Source: Saksenaea vasiformis B4078
Lineage: Eukaryota > Mucoromycota > Mucoromycetes > Mucorales > Saksenaeaceae
Assembly: GCA_000697055.1 (NCBI GenBank)
Contig: JNDT01002296.1
Location: forward strand, 1-64,000
Reading direction: 5' to 3'
DNA: 64,000 nucleotides
Made by a program: the position numbers and the translations under genes. Shown piece after piece: positions 1-11,356 of this stretch. The notes beneath the pieces are model-generated. The model saw only the letters and a program-made list of their open reading frames with translations. It searched no databases and was not told the origin of the DNA. Each line of letters starts with the position of its first letter. The first letter of the stretch is position 1.

Positions 1-2648
1 ACAACGAAATTTGGTTGGAGATTTATCCAGCTTGATAGGCAGACTATCGCTTCGCTGATTCCGTCTGTTTCTCAAAAGGGAGAATTGCAAGATGCTTGTT
101 GGGCGATGTTTGATGTTGCCAAGGTTAACGTCTTCAAGTCATTACAACAGGCGAAAGACTCTACAACCAAGAAGCTATGGAGTGTTTCGACGGATGGATA
201 CTCTGTGTCTTTCACTTTTGCTCGCAAGAAATTATGTGTGAACGACGAAGATAAACCTGCACCGAAAGAGATGTCGGATTTTGTAGATGACCTGGACAAT
301 TATGAGGTAATAGGTGTGGATCCAGGCATAACAGATGCCTACGTTGCCAGCAATGGCTGCGATGCTTCTTCCCACGAGATCATCACAGCATCCACCAAGG
401 AGTATTATCATATTGCAAACTACAATACGTCCAGGTCTATTACAGAACGATGGAAGAAAGATAACACCCAAATACAGTCGATCGAGCGCAATATGTCCAC
501 AAACAAAACAGCTGACATTGAGCGTTTCAAGAGTTACATCAGTTATGTTTTGAAATACCGTAGATATTTATGTGAATTTTATGGCAAGCGTTTCGCAAGC
601 CTTCGTTTTTGGAGGTATTTAACAATGCATGGTCCATATATTATACACTGCGCACTGAAAAGTCTTTATACACTTGACCAAACTCCGCCCACAGGAGTAA
701 CAAAACTGACTCTATGCCATTGAAAGATATCTCAAACGTCACACGCCAACCTAGACAAGAGTTTTCAGTAGCAGAACGCGCTGCGATTTACGGAATGAGG
801 CAGGCAGGAATGACTTACGGCGCCATTGCGAAGGCAAAAGGGCTAGGCCATTCCACTGTGCAGCATATCATAGGAAACATCGAAAAGACAGGTTCTGCAT
901 CTTCGAAACCACGTTCGAGAAGACCAAAGATAATCACCAAACGATCGCAGCGCGTCATTAAGCGTGCGATCCGTCGAGAACCACGTTTGCCTCTTAGGTC
1001 TCATCACGCGGCATTCTCCGACTCATGTGCAAAAGTGGCATTGAGTACGTTCGCCACAGCTGTGCATGAGCTTGGTTTCTTTTCACGCCGTGCTGTCCGC
1101 AGACCAAAGCTGGGTGACGCACACAAGAAGAAACGGCTTCAGTGGGCGATGAAGCACGTTGATTGGACTAAAGAACAGTGGGACAAGGTGATCTGGTCCG
1201 ATGAGTCCAGATTCCGTGTCATCGGTAATGATGGTCGTGCTCGTGTGTTGCGGAAGGACGGAGAGGGGCTCATGGAGCAACATAGCCAAGAGACAACAAA
1301 ATATGGCGGTGGTTCCGTCATGGTTTGGGCTTGCTTTGGTGCAGACGGAGTTGGCCCAATTCAAGCGGTGGAAGGCAGAATGAACAGCAAGGTCTATATG
1401 AAAGTTCTGAGGGAAAATCTACTTCCATACTTGAAAGACAACGAAAAGGTGGATCATATGTTCCAGGAAGATAACGCAACCTGTCATACTTGCAAGACTG
1501 TCCGTCAGCGGAAGAGCAAGAAAGGTGTCTCCTTTATGCCGTACTGGCCTGCACGAAGTCCAGATCTCAATCCCATAGAGAACCTTTGGGATGAGTTGGA
1601 GCGGCGTCTGGCAAAGCGGAGACACCTAATTCATGAACTGGAACAGCTGGAAGCTGCTCTTCTCGAGGAATGGAACGCCATTCCCAAAAGTGTATGCGAA
1701 GATTTGGTCGCCTCGATGCCTCGCCGCTGCGAAGCCGTCATTAAGGCTCACGGTGGCCACACACGTTATTGAAATCGTACCAAATTCTAAATAAAATTTA
1801 TTTGCATAGTCTACTTCATGTTTCTAGACTTTTTCTATGTATTAGATATTGTTTGATCCAGTGAACATAGTATACCATGCAGTGATAACAATTTTCAATT
1901 GCCGGAGTTTGGTCAAGTGTATAAAGACTTTTCAGTGCGCAGTGTATAACTGACAATACTAAGAGGGTACATCGGACGCCAAAAGGCGACAGATGAATTC
2001 GCATCCAGGCTCATAAACGGAGGCGACAAATATTTCCAAAAAAAATACTGTCAACAGATATCGACATCGGCTACAGCGGAGACGAAGAAAGAAAAAGCGC
2101 CAGAAGAAGAGACATCGGAGAGGGGAACATTTAGGTAAAACTGAACAACAACAGGCTACTCCCGAGCCCAAAAGGTATTATTCGCACTTACAAAAAAATT
2201 AACGTTCACCATTACCGGCAGCACCAAATGGGTACCAGCAGTCCCTTCCAGATGTAAAAAGAAGCCCTTAATCGCTTTCGGGAACGCAATGTTCTCTAAT
2301 ACCATGAAAAAGAAAAAAACGGGGGTGGCATCAGCTGTTTACCGCCAACTCAAACGCAAGGAACGTCTTGGTCTCTGCGAGGTTGTGGACATTGACGAAT
2401 ACAGAACATCTCAAATCTGTTCCAGTTGTGGCGCCAAAGAGTTAAAGAATATCAGTGGAGCGCTTGGTCAGTCGCTTCACGCGGTACTCATATGTAAAAA
2501 ATGCAGTATCGTATGGAATCGAGACTGTAACGCAAGCCGAAATATTTTGCAAGTAGCGCTGTACGAAGCAGTGAACGATGGTAGTCGCCCAGCGCCATTC
2601 CAAAAAGTTGCAGGGAAAAACCCCAGGCATCAGATACAAGTGGTTTAG
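1..2648 (+). CDS. Fanzor (TnpB-like) RNA-guided nuclease, C-terminal part; Tc1 element inside an intron
   Basis: Partial gene, open at the left window edge. Exons are 1-614, 1964-2134 and 2252-2648; introns are 615-1963 and 2135-2251. The phases agree and give 393 visible residues to a TAG stop. Seen: a RuvC-I motif GVDPGITD (Asp codon 319-321), the stretch STKEYYH, FYGKRF, then GYIGRQK directly after the splice, VDIDEYRTS (Glu codon 2397-2399), a zinc ribbon with CSSC and CKKC pairs, and a RuvC-III motif WNRDCNASRN (Asp codon 2523-2525). This order is that of Fanzor proteins, eukaryotic relatives of TnpB shown for several members to cut DNA guided by an RNA. The Glu just before the zinc ribbon matches the alternative catalytic Glu reported for Fanzors. 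Intron 1 holds a whole Tc1 transposon; without it the intron would be 44 bp, normal for this genome. The splice at 2135-2251 is less certain. No in-frame break is needed, so the gene may be functional. Confidence 0.82.
644..1946 (+). mobile_element. Complete Tc1/mariner-type transposon with 44-bp perfect TIRs
   Basis: The terminal inverted repeats are 644-687 and 1903-1946, beginning TACACTGCGCACTGAAAAGT; the two 44-bp arms are identical after reverse complementing. A TA dinucleotide lies on each side (642-643 and 1947-1948), the target-site duplication expected for this superfamily. The element is 1303 bp and carries one intact transposase gene. It sits in the same orientation as the host Fanzor gene, inside an intron of it. 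Perfect TIRs and an open transposase frame point to a recent insertion. Confidence 0.93.
714..1772 (+). CDS. Tc1-type DDE transposase
   Basis: Intact single-exon ORF of 352 residues, the usual Tc1 length. It cuts and pastes its own element by binding the TIRs. Residues about 15-115 form the bipartite helix-turn-helix DNA-binding region (TYGAIAKAKGLGHSTVQHII is the first recognition helix region), followed by a basic linker. Catalytic residues: Asp163 in WSDESRF, Asp253 in QEDNATCHT and Glu289 in SPDLNPIENLW. There are 35 residues between the second Asp and the Glu (DD35E), one more than classical Tc1 DD34E. The motif GGGSVMVWACFG, typical of Tc1 transposases, lies between the first two acidic residues. 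The start codon lies 26 bp inside the left TIR. No damage is visible. Confidence 0.95.
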   Translation: MPLKDISNVTRQPRQEFSVAERAAIYGMRQAGMTYGAIAKAKGLGHSTVQHIIGNIEKTGSASSKPRSRRPKIITKRSQRVIKRAIRREPRLPLRSHHAAFSDSCAKVALSTFATAVHELGFFSRRAVRRPKLGDAHKKKRLQWAMKHVDWTKEQWDKVIWSDESRFRVIGNDGRARVLRKDGEGLMEQHSQETTKYGGGSVMVWACFGADGVGPIQAVEGRMNSKVYMKVLRENLLPYLKDNEKVDHMFQEDNATCHTCKTVRQRKSKKGVSFMPYWPARSPDLNPIENLWDELERRLAKRRHLIHELEQLEAALLEEWNAIPKSVCEDLVASMPRRCEAVIKAHGGHTRY

Positions 2649-5280
2649 GTAAATTTGTCGATCCTCTGTCACCTTTCGCTAACATCATAAAATTTTCATT
2701 GCGGGACTAAATATAGTGAGGCGGTATACTTGTTACTCGAGAAACCAACCTCCGTGTCAAATAAGTTCTAACTTTCCCGACAGAGATGATCATACTAGAT
2801 TGGAATAAATGTTTGCGTCAACTCGATGTTCTTTTATGCGCAAGCCGAAGTGCATTTAGCATTAGAGAGTGATGCGTCTTTGCGCCGAGAAGCGGTCCGT
2901 TCTGCGTTAATCCAAGGAGTATTTCGTGCCTCGATGACCTGAGACTTGCATTAGGGTATTCATTGTATCAGCGATGGGCTTTTCACTATCCTTTCGAAAG
3001 CAGCAAAGACGTCTCAAGGCAAGGAGGATGTTCCATAGAAGCAAGAACATCGTTATACCATGGGATGCTTCAATGGACGGATTTCTCAGTATCCCGTCAG
3101 ATGTAGTAAAAAGGCCTCAAGATAAGGACAGGCTGCACCAAAAGTGATCCGTATTTAAACAGGTCATAGATTTCCTTTGGCTCTGCTCTTTATAGTGTCC
3201 CGGTAAGGATGTCAATTCTTTTTATCTATCGTTTAGCTTGCATGACCTTTGTCCCTCACCGTCCTGGGTGCGGTGTAGCCCCCTGTTCACCACCAGGTAG
3301 ACCAGTATTATCGTACGCTGGGTTATCCAACTTCCACAACGGAACCTGATCAGACGTTGCATTGCTTCAAGTCCTCTGCACGGCGATATCTCTTACCACT
3401 GGCAGCCGTCGCCAGGAACATCCCCCCGTGCTGGTCCCACTGGTCCCACCGGTCTAGGTGCAGCTTAGTCCAGGGCTATAGGCCTGATTGCTCTTTGGAG
3501 GTAAGTAAAAAGACATCCATTTACTAACCGTGAATGATTTTTTATGCTGCTCCGATAATTTATACATCCGTTTTGGGTCCAAGTTGGTGTAAGTACAGTA
3601 TTCTTATTGTCGTCAATTCGTGAACTAATTACCGTATATTTTATTCCCTCTTTAGCGCAAACTTGACTCTCCATGGACGCATAGTTAATTTAAAGTAGTG
3701 TAAAAAGTCGTTTAATAAACAGTAACCAGAAACAAGTGTACATCTACATCATGTAAAGATAAGTCACGGGTCAGACACTGATCGTCAGACAAGTCTTTAC
3801 TCGGTTGCATTCAATTACGCTTTTTTCCCTTCCTTTTTCTTTTTCTCTCTTTTATCCTTTCTTTCTTCCCTCGATCTCTTTTCCATGGAGAAAGTGACAC
3901 AGTCTCAAGCGGCGAACTATTGCTTACTACACAAGGTTTATTATTCAACAAGCTGGTGCCCCCACTGTGGCAATGATTTAAAACGATAATCAAGTCTTCT
4001 AAAACGCGTACGGCATCTTTATAACAAGGACCATCATTCCCCAAATAACCAACCTTGGGCTTGCTGTACTTTGACAAAAAGGAGAGTCATGAGAACGGTT
4101 TTGGCATGGGATCATATTTTCTTGGTCCCATGGCACACTGCGGTAGACACATGATGAACCTAAAAAGCCCATTGGGTTACTCGCCATTTTTGCCTTTTCC
4201 CATATTCTCTTCAACAAGCTTACAAAAATGCCTCTCTAATATATAATTTGTGCTAATGCTAAACTTTGCATCGTCGTGTATACCTTTCATATTACATCGA
4301 CTGAATGTGGTTGATAAAGTCTTATACTACATAAACCCATTTCGATTGATGCGAAAGTTAGTTTGATTGCCCTGAGCGCTGCGGTAGTTCAACTTATTCG
4401 ATCTAGCCCAGTCTAAAAAAAAAAAAGGGCTTATAGGAAAGAGAGCTATTAAAAGAACAAAAGGAAGAAAGGAAGGAAAGGTAGGAAAAGGTAATAAAGA
4501 TCCCGCAAGAATTCAGTAAAATGATATTTCCTAAAACAAGATATCGCCGTTGCTCAGAATGCGATCCTGCTCTTCCACTTTTTCCTTATTTACACTTTCT
4601 AATTTCATTATGTTGGAAAGTCAAGCAGGAAGATAGTGCCCATAATCATGATAAGGCCAAGTCTGTGAGTTGAAAGAACTACTCAGATTCAGGAAGCAAG
4701 TTCCATCGCCAAGTCCTTGCGGAAGGGGTCTCATAAAATGACTATCGCCTGAAACTATTCGTAGAAGCGCCTCGTACATTTATAGCATATAAGAAACGCC
4801 GTCTAAACCAAATTTAAACCATTCTATGTATCACACCGTTGAGCAGTTAGGAGCTCATACCCACAAAAAAGATGAATATAATTAATCGTACTTTCAGAAC
4901 GGTTGGTAGATCATACCTTTCAGAATACCTAGACCAAGGTCCCAAAATCGCCATCTACAGTCTCACAAATCAGAGTGTGATATTGTAGTCTAAACAGGTT
5001 ATGAAAAAAAAAAAATTCGACAGAAAGGCATGCTGGTTAATGTCACAATCGATGTCCTACAACGATAAAGCCTATGATTGTAGTGGCTAGTCTGGCATCG
5101 GAGCGGCCACTATTGTGAGCTCAGTGTCTGTTGTCGGCTTAAATAGTAATAACTTGAAAGCCTGTAAAACCATAGTGATAAGGAAAGGAAAATCAACGTC
5201 AATCTCTTCTGTAACTATCGGCTCAGCAACCATCCTTAACCCATAACTAAGGTTCGGTGTCATTCCAGCCCTGACTGTAC
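2649..5280. other. Intergenic, repeat-bearing, no supported gene
   Basis: Apart from repeat copy A, I see no gene. 3811-4077 and 4430-4500 are pyrimidine- or purine-rich low-complexity DNA. The short ORFs here have no family features and no consistent exon extensions. Confidence 0.6.
2925..3724. repeat. Dispersed repeat, copy A (downstream of Fanzor)
   Basis: Several blocks recur in the same order and orientation at 37737-38112. These are the block around 2935-2975 (GATGACCTGAG then GCATTAGGGTA and TTCATTGTATCAG), the block near 3208 (TGTCAATTCTT), and the long block 3500-3724 (TTTACTAACC, TGAATG, TTTTTTAT, GTCCAAGTT, GTCGYCAATTC). The last 80 bp (TTTAGCGCAA to TTTAATAAACAG) recur at about 61500-61576. 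Copy A has about 260 bp between the middle and last blocks that copy B lacks. No coding potential is seen. It begins 277 bp after the Fanzor stop, so it may be the 3' part of the Fanzor element or an unrelated repeat next to it. Confidence 0.7.
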
Positions 5281-6480
5281 AATCATCCAACTCATCCAAG
5301 CAACGCGTGGCAGCCTCACGTTATACTGCTTCAGCCGGCCCCGACCTTGGCTAACACTCTATTCGACCAAGCGCTGTCTGATGACGAGCGCAAAGCCATT
5401 GTCGATTGCTGTTCAATCATACAGATTCGCAAGTACTCTCCTCCAGCTGCTCTACCGATAGTGTCGCGCAAATCCTCGCGAGGACGACAGCAACGAGAAG
5501 TTGTCACTATACGGGAACGTCAATATGCCGCTTCTATAGTCTCCCGTCCTTGTATGTTCTCGCACATTTGTCCTCCATTTGTGCGGCGGCCCCAACATTT
5601 CTCGGAATGACCTCGCGCTTCGGGCCATCAATCCTTCCTTCAAGCTCACACCACGCCAGGAAGGCTACACCACGGCTCGTTCCGATTTCCAAGAAACAAT
5701 GAATTATCAAAATGCTTATCACAAAACCTTCCAAAAACACATTATCGCAGCCCTCGCAAGTACATTTTCTTTTTATCCAGCAATCAAGACAGCAGCAATG
5801 GCGGGCCTCCAACCTCCACCTCCAACACAGCATTCCCATCAAAATAAGTTCGCAACAACCGAGCACGGTACAGGCACAACAGTACCAACAACGCTTTCCG
5901 TTAAACGGCAATTCTCAAGCCAGGGACAAGCAACTGCAAACGAACATCCCCAGTAGTGACAGAATGCACCGTCTTTTTTGTTTTTTTCGCGGCATGGACT
6001 CGCTTGCCGGCAGCACATGGATCCATTCGGTCGTTAGTAAGGTTTTCGCGCACTTTCACCGTCCTTCACACGTCTCACATCACGATCTGCCTATTTTCCC
6101 TTGCGATCATAACAGCAACATTCCCACGTAAGCTAAACCTTCATCTGCGGCAATCGACAAGACGGAACAATGCTTGGGCCGTCAGCTGTAGAGCGTGTCT
6201 GTCGGCGGATACTGCGGATGAACTTGCGGAAAATTTTGTCCAGGCTCGAGAGAAATGAGGCCCGTTCGACGTCGATCTTTGTATGGATCGCACGTAACTG
6301 CTTCTCCCTTGATATGCTTCTTGAAGACAGATTCTCCTGGCCTAACCGCACGGTTGGCAGCCTGCGCTCTGCCAAGTCACTATCTTCACAGCCCTTCCTG
6401 TCCATCCAGCTGTACAGACAAGGCCCCCAAATCATCTCTGATGGCTAAGAGATCCCCTGGAAGCCACACGAACTTGAACG
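5281..6480 (+). pseudogene. Degenerate retroelement relic (gag-like plus reverse-transcriptase-like fragments)
   Basis: Fragments in shifting frames read as one decayed polyprotein. 5347-5420 gives LFDQALSDDERKAIVD. 5579-5720 (another frame) gives NDLALRAINPSF and SDFQETM. Both resemble the N-terminal gag-like protein that I recall from Mucorales DIRS/Ty3-type retroelements. 5965-6130 gives GSTWIHSVVSK and SHHDLPIF, like the segment before the reverse-transcriptase core. 6330-6440 resembles the RT thumb/RNase H linker, again across frames. Frameshifts and stops break it at least four times, and no long terminal repeats were recognised. The class is uncertain because it was called from remembered family patterns. 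It could also be a different reverse-transcribing element. Confidence 0.45.
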
Positions 6481-9400
6481 TAGCATAATACTTATCTGAT
6501 GGGAAACTCTCATCCAAAATCCTTTATTTCCTATGAGCATACTATATTTTACATGAAGGCTACCGAAGAAGGTGTTCGTGCTGTGACCTATACATGTAGC
6601 GTGTTATTCACGTGTCCCGTTACGCTGCTTAATTCGTCTTGTTGTTCATCTTGTTGTTTGCCGCGTTGTTCGCCTTACTCTCTGCGTCGCTGATTGGCTC
6701 GCTTGCTCTCCTGGTTGTTCACCTCGTTGTTCGCCTTGTCGTTCGTCTTGCCGAACTTGCTCGCCAAACGATTCACTCGATCCAGCAGCAGCATCCCATC
6801 GCCATGACAGGGATGCGTCGGGAACTCATGGGTTGATCGTTGGCGAGATTCAACCCACCTCCGGAATGACCTCCACAGAGCCAGAACCGTACACCAACTG
6901 AAACAAGATGGACGTCGTCCAGCCCAACAGGCAAATGCCATCAGGACCGTGCTGAGGTTTGCCAACTCTTACCTCAAGAGCCAGCGGTTGTGCACGAACT
7001 TTAGAACTGAATCTCTGGCGTCATGCAAACCAGTTTGAACCAGGAGCGCACAACCAGAAGAGCATATACCCAACTAATCATACGTCAAGCTCTAAAGCGC
7101 GTGTCGGCCAACACACCGGAGTGAAAGCTATCCAGATGATTCAGCGCCTAGAACCAGTCTGACCCTGTAGACCGGACCCACAGGAACATACGTTAACCGA
7201 CTTTCAAGGCAAAGCCAGCTAAAACGGAGGTATTTTAAAGAATCATCTCTGGGAACCTACCATCCCCACAAGACCGAAGTCTTGAGACGTGCGCGGCTAG
7301 CCCAATGAAGGTACAACCAGCCAAGCAAGACGCTTAACCCAAAGAACAATCAATCCGAAGACGAACTGCCCTAAGAACGCACGCTGCCACGTAGTTTAAG
7401 GATAACTCCTTGGGAACATGACCCGCCCGCGCGTGTTGACCAACTCCATAAAGGTGCGAACCAGTCAGCTGAAGCTCCAATCCAGGAATAAACCCGGGAA
7501 GCCGTTACCCAACCCAAAGGAGCACGATGATCCAATGGACACGCGAAATCCCAGGAAAAAGATCGCCTTGAGACCAGGTAGAGTCATCCCGGGACGGGAA
7601 TCATCAAATCCTAAGACAATGCGCCAGATAACAGAAGTTACCTACTAATAAGTTCCCTCCTCCTTCAGAAACCCATCAGCCAAAAGGACCGAAATTCTTA
7701 GGGACGACTTTGAGGTTTGGCACGGCAACTAGCGTACTAGTTACTGGACGGCGACCAATCGAAGGACCAGCGATGCATATGGTGTCAAGCCTCGGTCTTG
7801 GTTTGCATAGTCTAACTTCCCTGAGTCTCTAAAAAAGAAAAAGGGATGGACACGTATGGCGGGTTGTTATCCACCCACCATACCGTAGCCCGTAGCGCAA
7901 GGTCTATTCAAAATAATTAGTAAATAAGAAAAAAGTAAACGTAATAAACTTACCCTTGAAAAGGAATGTCAGTCGAGGAATTCTCAGTAGACTATGCGGG
8001 ATTATGGCACCAATCTCTGTGGGAGATCATCCCGGAAGCGAAAGGAAGGTCGATCTGCGCCGTAACTCCAGCGTACATGAGGTCCGTTTATGGTCCCTGC
8101 CCGGAGTGAGAAACTATAACAGCTGGGTTACACTTTGTGAAACAAACACTACTAAAAGCGTACCTGATTGATCGGCATTTGTGTTCTTGCATAACACCGA
8201 CGCAAAACTGAATGGCGTAATGTCCGTTATGGTCTGTAGTTGACATGTGAATGAATGGGAAGCATCAAGTGAATGGTACTGCCCTCGACCAAAGGTAGAA
8301 GTTTCAAAGCCCGACGTGTAAATGGAGACCGTACTCTTGAAAGAGCATGTTGACATCCGAAATGGGAGTTAATGCGGAAAGAATAAATGATCGAACGATT
8401 CCTAAAGCATACCTTATTGAAATAAATAGAAACGCGTCGAAAACGCGAGATACGCGTGGTTCTGGAAACTGAAGTAACGTAAAAAAAACGATTTTGTTTG
8501 GAATATAGCTTACCGGAAAGTTTTGTTGCAAGAAAATAAAGAAAGGGTGAAAGCAGTAACAGAAAAGAGAATAAGAATGAGATAAAAGATAAAGTTGAAA
8601 AAGAATAAGAAATAAAAAAGAGAGAAGAAGAGAAGTATAAAAGAGAACAAGTATAAAAAAGAAAAGCTCTTTTGTCGGCATCATCAGCAAAGAGTGGCCA
8701 GCTCTTTGCAACGTCTTGTATGTCTGGCCAGGACAACAAGAACGCATGGTGATGATGTTGGCCTCCGACATTGAGCACAACAAGAAGTATAAAAAGGAAA
8801 ACTTACCAAAAGAAGATATAAACGAAAGAGAGAAAAACACAAAAAGGAAAAAAAAACGCCTTTTTAAAGGCCTCTTGAGAAATCAACCCCAGCGCGTTAT
8901 GTCACTCTCCAAGGTTATGCAGTGTTCTCAAGGAAACAAAAAAGACGTGTTTATTGAAGTGATCTCACATCTCGAACGTTTGTTGCAAAGGGCATTAACA
9001 CATTCGAATGCCATTTAGTCCGGTCATTTAGCTGAATGCAACGGAATCGCGATTATAAAAACGGACGAATGTAACCGGTAATTGTAATGCAGTTCCCCGG
9101 TGTCCTTTCACAGTATGTTTTCCTTATGGTAAGTAACTTAACCTTTCTTCAGTATTATTTTACTGCCAGTATTAATGATAATTGCACAGCGATTGATCTA
9201 TTACTGCGGTCGGATTCTCATTAAAGCAAAACGGGAAAAAAAAAGGTTGCCATTACAACATCAGGTGTCGCTTCTCGTTACAAAAGGTACTTATTTATTT
9301 GAAGTGGTCTAGATATATGCAGTATAAAAGAGAAGACAGCCTGGAGGGGTAATTACGTTTGTTGTCGTTGGGCTCTTTTTGTTTTGAAGTGTCTGTAACT

Positions 9401-11356
9401 CTCTACTTTTGCGTGTAGGACTAAGCTATCTGTGCGTCTGGCTCTCCACATTCTCATACATCTACGACATCGTGTGCATTTTTGCTATACAATAAGAACG
9501 GGTACCCGAAGCGAATTGAGACGTTGAAATGGATCACGAAGGATTCCGTTTCGTCTTTCTATCAAGATAACCATTTTAAGGCGAAGACCGTTGTATCCAA
9601 ATGACCTTGTTCGCCCATAATTATTCGTCCCTAGCGTGTTTCTCGCCGTTATCTTTTCAACAATGTTAATTTGGAAGTTCCTATTGTCTTCATCCTTCGA
9701 TCATGGTTTTTTTTCTATTGCGCTACCGCCATGATATTGAAAAGTTACTCGAATCATAGTCATCAGTTCTTTCTATGTATTTTGGCAGCCTTTGGATATG
9801 CCACCATATGCCGTTTTGAATTAGGTGGCACTAGCCGAAAAACTCATATTTATTCCAGCTCGCTCCGCCATGCTCGCATCCAATTGCAAATATGCTACTC
9901 GGATATGATCTAGCAGCGATTTGAATTGAATCGTACAAGGCTATTTCGAAAATGCTACAGTAGTCGGTTGCTTAAGGAACACTGTCGGCCTGGAAATTTT
10001 CATTCTTATATCCTGCAGCAGTATATACCGAAGAAAAAGTAAAAGGTAAAGAAAAGAACAACGTTTGCTATCTATAAAGAAGTCATCCGAAACATGATCC
10101 CGACCTCGCTGAATCCTCCACACACCGCCTATCCAAGACAGCGGCATTCACGTATAGAATCGCAGTGTATCATTCAAATTTATACATCATTAAAGCTGGA
10201 TGAACATGATATCGCGTACGCACGAATACGTTTTCTATGAGCTCAAGGTTTCCAGCCTGCGCTAAAGAATTGAATATGCGGTCAGAGGATGGATCAAGTT
10301 ACAGAAATTGGTCGCTCCAATGGACGCGAGATTTATTCGAGCAGCATAAAAAGTCATTCCTGTGCATACAAATAGATATCATTTCACTTACCGAATGTGA
10401 CAAGAGGGAGCTCACTCAGCCAAGGTGGTTCGATCAGAAGTCTTGCATGCTAAAATATACACATGCAGAATGAATGATCCTGTGTACGTAACGAGATCCT
10501 TGCCGGATGTTTTTATGAAAGAACGGAGCCAAAGAAAAAGACAGAAATTCATGCGTCCCTTTAAATACGGATCATTTTGGGTGGAAACTGTCCTTATCGT
10601 GAGACATTTTACTGCTTCCGATGGGATGCTGGCAATCCATCACTGGAGTAGCCGCAATGCAAGACTCTGGTTATCCAGGCGCGAACTATTCCTTGGATTA
10701 ACAGAGAACGGCATACTTCTCAGCGCAAAGACGCATCACTTCCCAGTGCAAAAGTTATTCGGCTTGAACGTCTCATAATATTTAGCTGACGCGAACGTTA
10801 ATTCCAAGTAGACATAAAATCAAAGGGAATTGCTACGAACACTCAGAATCTATCGCTTAGGGACACTAATGTAATGTGTTTTCGCCAGCAGCTGGACAAA
10901 CATCTTATGGAATATTCATGCAAGTATGACCGTCCTCAAATAAAAAACAATTTGTGGGTATCTGTGCAGCTAAGTCCATAAGACGAGTGCCTATGAACCG
11001 GATGTCCGTAAATTAAGCCCTCATTAAGCGCCTACAGGTAGATATCACTACTCCATCTATCTAAGCCTAAACAGTCAATCCACGGAGACTCAAGCACCCG
11101 TTGGTATTTGCGTACGATCAGGTTTCACTAGAGAATTTTAAGCTATCTATTTAAAAGTTCTCTAAATTATGTAATATGAGTGTCTCTAAGAGGCAGACGC
11201 TGAGGGTCTGTAGCAATTCCCAAAATCAAATTAGGCCCGCTGCGGTCCCTGTCTCGGGCGGAATTACAAGATCATCGTGTCCGGATAAAAACAATTTACG
11301 CGTTCGCGTGAGTTACGCGCTACACCTAGCATCTTCTTCGGCTTCTTTTAATCAAG
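6481..11356. other. Long gene-poor stretch
   Basis: No gene is supported in almost 4.9 kb. 6620-6780 has an imperfect run of short units around GTTGTTCGCC. 6840-7650 is unusually rich in CCA/AAG words and may be further decayed element sequence. 8500-8860 is purine-rich low complexity (GAAAA words), which creates long hydrophobic ORFs on the minus strand. The ORFs at 10237-10778 show no recognisable motif. Confidence 0.55.

Noticed and set aside
615..723. Continuation of the Fanzor frame into the Tc1 TIR
   Set aside because: Those residues are intron and transposon sequence; the family motif GYIGRQK resumes only after the acceptor at 1963.
5087..5299. 70-residue minus-strand ORF
   Set aside because: No recognised motif and no exon partners; it lies beside the retroelement relic, which reads on the other strand.
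8227..8840. Two overlapping hydrophobic ORFs (183 and 178 residues) on the minus strand
   Set aside because: They come from a purine-rich low-complexity stretch; the composition alone explains the Leu/Phe/Ser runs.
10237..10778. Two overlapping plus-strand ORFs upstream of PRI2
   Set aside because: Different frames, no motif, and no donor/acceptor pair joins them in phase with anything.
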